Part shown: in pieces, positions 57,717 to 64,000 of the stretch | Layout: the number at the start of each line of letters is the position of its first letter | How positions within the stretch are numbered: the stretch's first letter is position 1 | Assembly (NCBI GenBank): GCA_017435865.1 | Contig: JAFSEF010000130.1 | Coordinates: 1-64,000, forward strand | DNA length: 64,000 nucleotides | Direction of reading: 5' to 3' | Origin: Clostridia bacterium | Lineage (GTDB): Bacteria; Bacillota; Clostridia; Oscillospirales; Acutalibacteraceae | Translations under genes and position numbers: made by a program | The notes under the pieces: model-generated | What the model was told of the DNA's origin: nothing | The model's database searches: none | What the model saw: the letters and a program-made list of their open reading frames with translations, nothing else

Positions 57717-59546
57717 TTATTCTTCTTCATCCGTACGGAACTGTGCATTGTAAAGCTGTGCATAGAATCCGTCTGCGGCAAGCAGGTCTTCGTGTTTACC
57801 CTGTTCGACAATGTCGCCGTCACGCACAACAAGAATCAGATCAGCATTGCGGACGGTGGACAAACGGTGTGCAATGACAAAACTGGTTCTGCCCTGCATT
57901 GCCTTGTCCATTGCCTCCTGCAACAAGCGTTCGGTGCGTGTATCGACCGAACTGGTCGCTTCGTCGAGAATCAGCAGCCTTGTGTCTGCAAGTACGGCAC
58001 GGGCAATGGTGAGCAACTGCTTCTGCCCTGCGGACAGGTTGGCAGCTTCTTCATTGATCCATGTGTCATAGCCTTCGGGCAATGCTTCAATGAATGCGGC
58101 AGCTTCCGCAACAACAGCCGCCTGTTCGACTTCCTCATCGGTGGCATCGAGTCTTCCGAAACGGATGTTTTCGCGGATTGTGCCTTTGAACAACCATGTG
58201 TCCTGCAACACCATACCGAATGCCTGCCGCAAAGAACGGCGGTCATAACTGCGTACATCCTTGCCGTCAAGCAGAATACAACCGTCATTGACATCATAAT
58301 ACCGCATCAGCAGCTTGACGAGGGTGGTTTTGCCTGCACCCGTCGGACCGACGATGGCAATTTTCTGACCGGGTTGTGCAACGGCAGAAAAGTCCTTGAT
58401 GACGGTCACATCCTCATTGTAACCGAAACGGACATGAGAAAACTCCACATGACCTTTTACATCTTCTGCAGAAAGTGCTTCTTCCGAAGTCCGCGGTTCT
58501 TCTTCAGCTTCCAGGAAATCAAATACACGCTCTGCAGCCGCGGTCATGGACTGCAGCATATTGCCGATCTGTGCGAGCTGCTGAATGGGCTGGGTAAAGT
58601 TCTTGACATACTGAATGAATGCCTGGATATCACCCACACCGATGCTGCCGGTAGCGGCAAGGTATGAACCCAACACGGCAACACCGACATAACTCAAGTT
58701 TTCAATAAACATCAGCATGGGGTGCATGATGCCCGACAAAAACTGTGCACGGATAGCAGCAGAACGAAGATTTTCGTTGGTCTGCGTAAAGTCATCAATG
58801 ACCCTTTCTTCACGGTTGAACGCCTTGATGACGGTATGTCCGCTGTAAGTTTCTTCGACTTTGCCGTTGAGCTCACCCAACAAATTCTGCTGTGCACGGA
58901 AATACTTCTGCGAACGCTTCATAATCAGCCCCAACAGACCGAACGAAACAGGCAGCAGAATCAGCGTCAGACCCGTCATCAGGGGACTGATGGACAGCAT
59001 CATAATCAGCACACCGATCACCGTGACAATGCAGGACAGAATCTGCGTGACACACTGGTTGAGTCCGTTGGTCACATTGTCGATGTCGTTGGTGATGCGG
59101 GAAAGAATTTCGCCCACGGTTGTATTTTCAAAATACCGCATGGGCAGACGGTTGATTTTTTCTGAAATTTCTTTACGCAGACGGTAGGACACCTTCTGCG
59201 TGACACCTGCCATGATCCACCCCTGCATGGCGTGCAGAATGTAGCCTGCAATATACAGCAGCACCACACGCAACAAAATCTGTGCAATGCTTTCAAAATC
59301 AATGCCGCCGTCACCGCGGATCTTTGCGAACAAACCTTCACTGAGCAAAGTGGTGGCGGAACCGAGGATTTTGGGACCGACAATATTGAACACCGTACCG
59401 CCCAAGGAACACAGCAGCACAATGACAACACGCAATCTGTGCGAAGCAATGTATTTTATAATCTTGAACAGTGTCCCTTTGAAATCCTTGGGTTTGTTTT
59501 TGTCGGGAATACCGACCGGGGTGTTTTTCTTTTTGTTACGCTTCAC
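57717..59546 (-). CDS. ABC exporter half-transporter, catalytic NBD
   Basis: 609 residues from GTG 59546. GAGGAGG lies upstream within the end of the preceding gene, giving an 11-bp overlap; the frame's longer upstream part is antisense-like and lacks a site. Six membrane helices (about 35-320) are followed by an ATP-binding domain: Walker A GPTGAGKTT, signature LSAGQKQLLTIARA, and Walker B LLILDEATS with the catalytic Glu. It should pair with the upstream half-transporter, which has a weaker Walker B. This is the usual heterodimeric MdlAB/BmrCD-like exporter for drugs or lipids. Confidence 0.93.
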   Translation of the reverse strand: MKRNKKKNTPVGIPDKNKPKDFKGTLFKIIKYIASHRLRVVIVLLCSLGGTVFNIVGPKILGSATTLLSEGLFAKIRGDGGIDFESIAQILLRVVLLYIAGYILHAMQGWIMAGVTQKVSYRLRKEISEKINRLPMRYFENTTVGEILSRITNDIDNVTNGLNQCVTQILSCIVTVIGVLIMMLSISPLMTGLTLILLPVSFGLLGLIMKRSQKYFRAQQNLLGELNGKVEETYSGHTVIKAFNREERVIDDFTQTNENLRSAAIRAQFLSGIMHPMLMFIENLSYVGVAVLGSYLAATGSIGVGDIQAFIQYVKNFTQPIQQLAQIGNMLQSMTAAAERVFDFLEAEEEPRTSEEALSAEDVKGHVEFSHVRFGYNEDVTVIKDFSAVAQPGQKIAIVGPTGAGKTTLVKLLMRYYDVNDGCILLDGKDVRSYDRRSLRQAFGMVLQDTWLFKGTIRENIRFGRLDATDEEVEQAAVVAEAAAFIEALPEGYDTWINEEAANLSAGQKQLLTIARAVLADTRLLILDEATSSVDTRTERLLQEAMDKAMQGRTSFVIAHRLSTVRNADLILVVRDGDIVEQGKHEDLLAADGFYAQLYNAQFRTDEEE

Positions 59547-61686
59547 CGTCCGTTGCCTCCTCTCCGAGACCGAGTTCTGCAGCCGAAAGCTGAGAAGCGG
59601 CAATATTACGGTAAACAGGACAAGTTCGCAGCAGCTCTTCGTGCGTACCGAGTCCGACCGCACGTCCTTCATCGAGGACAAGAATCTGCTCGGCATGAAG
59701 CACGGTACTGAGTCGCTGTGCAACGATGATGACCGTTGCATCCGCTACTTCTTTGCGAAGTGCGGCACGCAGTACGGCATCGGTTTTGTAGTCAAGGGCG
59801 GAAAAACTGTCATCAAACAGATAAATCTTCGGTTGAACGGCAATGGCTCTTGCGATGGAAAGTCTTTGCTTCTGTCCGCCCGAAACATTTGTGCCGCCCT
59901 GTGCGATGTTACTGTCAAAGCCGTCGGGCTTGCTGCTGATAAATTCGCTTGCCTGTGCCACTTCGGCGGCTTTGTCGCGTTGTGCATCGGAAAGCGTTTG
60001 CGTACCGAATGCAATATTCGATCCGATCGTGCCTGAAAACAGCACACCTTTCTGCGGCACATACCCCATCTTCTCACGCAGAGAATGCAGCGTCATGTCG
60101 CGGATATCCGTTCCGTCAAGCAGAATCTGCCCGTCGGTGGGATCATAAAAACGCTCAAGCAAACGCAGCAAAGTGGATTTGCCGCAACCTGTACCGCCCA
60201 CCACGGCAAAGGTCTGCCCGGGATATGCGGTAAAGGAAATATTTTTGAGTGTTTCGGCTTCGGTGTCAGGGTATGCAAAGGACACATTGCGGAACTCCAC
60301 AACACCTTCGCAGGTTTCGGGAGCAATCGCATTTTCGCAATCGGTCACCAAAGGCTGCGTGGAAAGCACCTGCTCAATGCGGCCGACGGCAACAAGGGCT
60401 CGCGGTGCATACACAAACACCATGCTGACCATCAGAAAACCGCCTGCGATCATAATGGCATAGGTTGTAAAAGCGGTCATGTCACCCACTTCCATTGTGC
60501 CTGCATCGATTTTCGGAGCAGCAACACGGACAATGAGTGCCGAAAAACCGTACATCATCAGGTTGAGAATGGGTGCAAGGAACGCAAGGGTACGGTTTGT
60601 AAAAAGAGACGTTTTCATCAGCTTTGTGTTGGCTTCTTCAAAACGGCGTTCTTCTTCCGTTTCTCTGCCGAATGCACGGATGACCTGCACACCCGACAAC
60701 ATCTCACGCGAAATACGGTTGATGCCGTCCACAAGCTTCTGCATGATTTTGAATTTGGGGAACAAGACAACACTGAGAATCCCCAATGCGGCAAGAATGA
60801 TGCCGACGGCAAGTGCAACAATCCAGCTCATGGCGGGACTTGTACGCATGACCATCACTGTACCGCCGATGCTCATCAGCGGTGCATACAACACCGCACG
60901 CAGAGCAATCATAATGACCATCTGCACGTGTTGCACGTCATTGGTGGTTCGGGTAATAAGAGATGAAACAGAAAAACTGTTCATTTCTCCGCCCGAAAAA
61001 GACAGCACTTTTTCGAATACGCTCTTACGCAGATCCCTGCCCACACCTGTACCGATGATCGTTGTGACATAATTGAGCAGCACCGCAAGAGCTGCCATGG
61101 CAAGTGTGAGTCCGAGCATCTGCAAGCCTGTGGTTTTCAGATACTGTGTACGCAGGGAAACCGCATCACCGCCTGCTTCGGAAAACATGGAAACGCAAAC
61201 GGCAACCGCACTGTTACGGATGAGGTTTTCGCCCAACACCGCGGCACCGTCCAGGGTGCGTGTTCTGGCTGCAGCGGCAGCCTCTTTGTCTGCTTCGGTC
61301 GGGGAAGCAGGCAATGTGTAATCCTGCACACCGACATTTCTGACCGTGTGCAGAACGAAAAGCGGCGGAATGAATACACTCTCAAGTGCAGAGAGTGTTT
61401 CGTCCTGCGTGTCTTTGAGAGCATATGTTCCGTTTTCAAAAACATAATTGTCATCAAATACAAGCTGTTCTTCGTCTGTAAAAAAGAGGGAAAGCTGTGC
61501 TTTATCCTCTTCGCACATCTGCAAAGGAACAGCATAAGAAATACCGTTGTTCTGAATGCCCGTATCAATGAGCTTCGCCGTGTAGGACGGCAGCAGCAGA
61601 TCACAGACCGCCTGCAAAAGCAGCAGAACAAGGGAAATTACGGCAAGCACTCTGTATTTTTTGAGTGCACGCAACATCAGTTTCAC
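59536..61686 (-). CDS. ABC exporter half-transporter, degenerate NBD
   Basis: 716 residues. Six membrane helices are present; between helices 1 and 2 there is an unusually long extracellular insertion (about residues 40-170, acidic and Ala-rich). The ATP-binding domain has Walker A GGTGCGKST and signature VSGGQKQRLSIARA. Walker B is YLFDDSFS, so the catalytic Glu is Asp, as in the non-catalytic site of heterodimeric exporters. Start GTG 61686 after AAAGGATG. It is the first gene of the pair and overlaps the second by 11 bp. Confidence 0.93.
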   Translation of the reverse strand: MKLMLRALKKYRVLAVISLVLLLLQAVCDLLLPSYTAKLIDTGIQNNGISYAVPLQMCEEDKAQLSLFFTDEEQLVFDDNYVFENGTYALKDTQDETLSALESVFIPPLFVLHTVRNVGVQDYTLPASPTEADKEAAAAARTRTLDGAAVLGENLIRNSAVAVCVSMFSEAGGDAVSLRTQYLKTTGLQMLGLTLAMAALAVLLNYVTTIIGTGVGRDLRKSVFEKVLSFSGGEMNSFSVSSLITRTTNDVQHVQMVIMIALRAVLYAPLMSIGGTVMVMRTSPAMSWIVALAVGIILAALGILSVVLFPKFKIMQKLVDGINRISREMLSGVQVIRAFGRETEEERRFEEANTKLMKTSLFTNRTLAFLAPILNLMMYGFSALIVRVAAPKIDAGTMEVGDMTAFTTYAIMIAGGFLMVSMVFVYAPRALVAVGRIEQVLSTQPLVTDCENAIAPETCEGVVEFRNVSFAYPDTEAETLKNISFTAYPGQTFAVVGGTGCGKSTLLRLLERFYDPTDGQILLDGTDIRDMTLHSLREKMGYVPQKGVLFSGTIGSNIAFGTQTLSDAQRDKAAEVAQASEFISSKPDGFDSNIAQGGTNVSGGQKQRLSIARAIAVQPKIYLFDDSFSALDYKTDAVLRAALRKEVADATVIIVAQRLSTVLHAEQILVLDEGRAVGLGTHEELLRTCPVYRNIAASQLSAAELGLGEEATDGEA

Positions 61687-61711
61687 GTGGTAAACATCCT
61701 TTCAGACGACA

Positions 61712-62761
61712 TCAGGCAAACATACCTTCAAATGCGGAACGGATCATGTTGAAAATGCGTTCAAAGAAGCTGTAAATCAGATTGAACACGGAACGGGCAG
61801 GCTTGCCGAAATTGCCGGCATCTTCTGCAACGGCACCGTCAAAGCTGCTTTCAAACTGAGAAAGCCAGTAAATCATACCGTTGGGATAGGTCAGGGTGAC
61901 ACTTTCACCCAGACCGTTTACGGTGCTCATGTAAGGATAGTCACCGTTGTCAACCGAGAACATATCAAACGTGACCGCAAACCAGGAGCTGTGTGCGGTT
62001 TCGGTTCTGCTGCCGTCAGGGTTGCGTACTTCCGAAAGGGTAGAGAAACGGCAGTCCGCAGGACGGTTTGTGGCAGAGATGATATTTTCCCATGCAGGTT
62101 TAACGCCTGTGTCATAGTTAACGGCAGGATCCTTTTTACCCGATACAAACCAATAAGGAACATCAGCAACCGCAGGTGCATTGTCCTTGCTGATCTTGCC
62201 TGCAGGGCAGATGGGGAATGCAGCCGCGAACATATCGGGGTAAGCATAGGTCATATTGAGAGTCATTTTGCCGCCCATGGAGAAACCGCCGATGTAAATA
62301 CGGCTGATGTCAAGATTGTCGGCATTCTTTGCGATGAAATCATCGAGTGCTGCACGCAGCGGATAAATGGTGTCGGTACCCCAGAAGTTGATCTGTTCTT
62401 CGGGAGAACGGGCTGCCAGAATGAATGCACCGCCGCCGACAAAACGGCTCTGGAACTGTTCACTTGCCCAGAAACCGATGTCGTTTCCGCCGAGCTGATC
62501 GCCGTCTTTCATACCGTTGCCCATGCCGTGCAGCCAGACAACAAGCGGATACTTGTTTTCGTCATTCTCTTTTACAGGAGAATAATAGCGGTAGTCAATG
62601 GCATAGCCTTCGACATACGGACCTTCGCCATAGACAAACAGCTCATTGAGGGCTTCTTTGTCCATACCGTTGATGGGTTTGCTTGTGTCCCATGCAAATG
62701 CACAGACAGACAAAGAGAACAGCATAAGGGTTGCAAGGATTACAGAGATTGCTTTTTTCAT
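61712..62761 (-). CDS. Secreted alpha/beta-hydrolase esterase
   Basis: 349 residues with a signal peptide (1-23). Alpha/beta-hydrolase core: oxyanion segment VVWLHGMGNG, nucleophile Ser in GGFSMGGKM, acid in VSGKKDPAV, and a His in TAHSSWF. It is close to the secreted feruloyl-esterase/PHB-depolymerase-like group often found with polysaccharide enzymes. The C-terminal tail VFNLIYSFFERIFNMIRSAF closely resembles the CotH-family protein's tail. ATG after AAAGGAG. The ABC genes end upstream at 61686 on the same strand 25 bp away, so cotranscription is possible. Confidence 0.88.
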   Translation of the reverse strand: MKKAISVILATLMLFSLSVCAFAWDTSKPINGMDKEALNELFVYGEGPYVEGYAIDYRYYSPVKENDENKYPLVVWLHGMGNGMKDGDQLGGNDIGFWASEQFQSRFVGGGAFILAARSPEEQINFWGTDTIYPLRAALDDFIAKNADNLDISRIYIGGFSMGGKMTLNMTYAYPDMFAAAFPICPAGKISKDNAPAVADVPYWFVSGKKDPAVNYDTGVKPAWENIISATNRPADCRFSTLSEVRNPDGSRTETAHSSWFAVTFDMFSVDNGDYPYMSTVNGLGESVTLTYPNGMIYWLSQFESSFDGAVAEDAGNFGKPARSVFNLIYSFFERIFNMIRSAFEGMFA

Positions 62762-62830
62762 TTTATTTTCTCCTTTATTTTTCTTATTTTAAATTATAAA
62801 CCTTTGTCATTCGTTTTGCAAACACAAAAT

Positions 62831-62868
62831 GAAGCCCCGTTTTTGTATATAGTACACAAAACGGAGCT
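62831..62868 (-). terminator. Terminator of the isomerase gene
   Basis: On the minus strand AGCTCCGTTTTGT pairs with ACAAAAACGGGGCT, with some G-T pairs, followed by a T-rich tract. Confidence 0.7.
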
Positions 62869-62876
62869 GTATTCTT

Positions 62877-63725
62877 TTATTTCCAGCCCTGCAGTCCCTC
62901 TACAGGCTCGGAAAGCAGTGTCGGGGTTTTGCCTGCAAAAAGTTCGTTTGCATTGCAAACCACATCGTCGGCCGTCAGCACACGTTGTCTTTTGCGTGTT
63001 TTGCTCATGCCGAAACCGAGTTCATACAACCATGCACCCTTGTAACCGCAGGCAGAAAGCATGAACAGAATTTCCTGCCAGTTGACCTTTCCTTCCCCCG
63101 GCAGCCAGTGCCGTTCATTCAGAAAATCATAGTCCGAAACATGGGTGGTGATGATCTTGTCCCCCACGGCAGCCAGAAAATCGGCAGCAGGCTCGCTGAG
63201 AAGATGATTGGTGTCATAACACACACGCAGTGCAGGATGTGCCGACAGCAGGTCAAGAATATCCTTGCTGTCACGTCCCAGACAGGTACGCGGCAGATTT
63301 TCAACCGCAATCACACCGCCTTTTTGTGCGGCAAAGTCAGCAAGATATGCAAAACTATCCTTCGCACACGCCATGCGACGGGGACGGTCCTCCTCTTCAA
63401 TGGGTTCTGCCGAAGGGTGAATCACGAACTTGTCAATACCGATGTCTGCACCTTTTGTGATGTAATCGGTAAAATATGCAAGGGTGGTTTCCTGTTTTTC
63501 CGGGTCGGACGGGTCCAACACATCAAACGGTGAAAAAGGAATGTGCATGGACCACAGGCGGACCCCGTGTTGTTTTGCACAATCCCGCAATGCAGCAAAA
63601 TCGAGTTCGGCGAGTTCATCCGTGTGCATGGACAGTTCCATGCAACAAACACCTGCCTGTGCACATTGTGCAATGAGGGCAAAAATATCATCCGTTGCAC
63701 ACGACGAAAGACCGATCGGAAACAT
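62877..63725 (-). CDS. Sugar phosphate isomerase/epimerase-like TIM barrel
   Basis: 282 residues, soluble. AP-endonuclease-2-like barrel with metal-site segments MELSMHTDEL, FVIHPSAEP, AVENLPR, CYDTNHLL, THVSDYD and YELGFG. The substrate is unknown; the family includes xylose-isomerase-like and inositol enzymes. ATG after GGAG. It starts 14 bp after the EutH-like gene ends, on the same strand, so they are probably in one operon. It is distinct in sequence from the other isomerase at 41815-42660. Confidence 0.85.
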   Translation of the reverse strand: MFPIGLSSCATDDIFALIAQCAQAGVCCMELSMHTDELAELDFAALRDCAKQHGVRLWSMHIPFSPFDVLDPSDPEKQETTLAYFTDYITKGADIGIDKFVIHPSAEPIEEEDRPRRMACAKDSFAYLADFAAQKGGVIAVENLPRTCLGRDSKDILDLLSAHPALRVCYDTNHLLSEPAADFLAAVGDKIITTHVSDYDFLNERHWLPGEGKVNWQEILFMLSACGYKGAWLYELGFGMSKTRKRQRVLTADDVVCNANELFAGKTPTLLSEPVEGLQGWK

Positions 63726-63739
63726 ACAAACAACTCCTT

Positions 63740-64000
63740 TTATTTCTTTTCTTTCCTGCCGTACAGCAGTACCGCAAAAACAACACCCAACACACCTGCA
63801 CAGAGCTTACCGACAATCATGGCAGGCACATAGTCTGCGTTGAATGACATGGCAAAAGCAAGGTGATCGACAAAAACGAACGAGCCGCCCACCGTAAAGG
63901 CAGCATTCAGCACAAGACCCTTTTTGTCCATATCCTTTGCCATTTCAAAGGTTGCGACAGAGGAACCTGCGGAAGTAAGAAAACCGAAAGCAGAGGTTTC
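63740..64000 (-). CDS. eutH: EutH-like ethanolamine transporter, C-terminal part
   Basis: Only the last 86 codons are inside the window; the start lies beyond position 64000. The visible segment (AFGFLTSAGSSVATFEMAKD MDKKGLVLNAAFTVGGSFVF VDHLAFAMSF, then PAMIVGKLCAGVLGV) matches the C-terminus of EutH membrane proteins, which carry ethanolamine into the cell. EutH usually has GDHLAFT where this has VDHLAFA. No other ethanolamine-utilisation gene is in the window. Confidence 0.75.
   Translation of the reverse strand, partial: ETSAFGFLTSAGSSVATFEMAKDMDKKGLVLNAAFTVGGSFVFVDHLAFAMSFNADYVPAMIVGKLCAGVLGVVFAVLLYGRKEKK

Noticed and set aside
62877..64000. Ethanolamine-utilisation microcompartment locus
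   Set aside because: Only the end of an EutH-like gene is visible; no eutBC, shell protein or regulator is present in the window.

Overview
The window looks like a chromosomal segment of a gut-type Clostridia bacterium, probably of the Ruminococcaceae/Oscillospiraceae. The basis is Gram-positive signal peptides and lipoboxes, strong GGAGG ribosome binding sites, many TTGACA-17-TATAAT promoters, a type III glutamine synthetase, heterodimeric ABC exporters and several glycoside hydrolases. The assignment is an inference; no rRNA or marker tree is available.

Layout: (1) 0.2-6.2 kb, plus strand: a TetR-type regulator, type III glutamine synthetase, and a large secreted DUF4838-type membrane protein. 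(2) 6.2-11.7 kb, minus strand: a zinc-ribbon membrane protein, a secreted GH92 mannosidase and a four-repeat PPC-like surface protein. (3) 12.0-21.9 kb: an accessory island lying inside a tRNA-Arg(CCU) gene. The 5' half with its promoter is at 11981, and three separate 3' halves, each with a terminator, end at 17989, 19456 and 21939. The island carries an intact, sequence-unrelated tRNA-Arg(CCU) at 12250. Its first module holds a toxin/immunity-like pair with a DUF4417 gene, an XRE/ImmA pair, integrase and HsdR remnants, and an AbiE toxin-antitoxin. Its second holds a DUF4304 gene. Its third holds an ECF sigma factor with a serpin fused to an anti-sigma-like N-terminus. The last two modules are AT-rich and have no integrase. 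(4) 22.0-30.7 kb, minus strand: a cytoplasmic GH92 protein, small proteins, a secreted propeller-like protein, a GH130 phosphorylase and a Gfo/Idh/MocA oxidoreductase. (5) 30.9-35.3 kb, minus strand: a DHHW/MBOAT surface acylation pair, a lipoprotein, and an ECF sigma/anti-sigma pair. (6) 35.4-41.7 kb, plus strand: a 37-codon leader-like ORF with its own terminator, carA, a carB-dapF fusion and a membrane protein. (7) 41.8-48.4 kb, minus strand: a sugar isomerase, phosphohexomutase, GH4 enzyme and two tandem phosphodiester glycosidases. (8) 48.5-64 kb: a CotH-family protein, topoisomerase III, a Ser/Thr kinase with an outer glycan-binding-like domain plus a beta-lactamase-like lipoprotein, a metallophosphoesterase, an ABC exporter pair, an esterase, a second sugar isomerase and the end of an EutH-like transporter.

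Metabolic theme: two GH92 proteins, GH130, phosphomannomutase, GH4, two uncovering-enzyme-like phosphodiester glycosidases and a secreted phosphoesterase suggest foraging on mannose-rich, possibly phosphorylated, host or fungal glycans. No polysaccharide importer is seen in the window.

The strongest observations are: the split tRNA-Arg array of small cargo modules with a compensating tRNA; a CarA lacking all three glutaminase catalytic residues, followed by CarB fused to a DapF domain lacking one catalytic cysteine; a U-rich leader ORF ending in a terminator upstream of carA; the sigma/serpin pair; and a shared amphipathic C-terminal tail on otherwise unrelated secreted enzymes.
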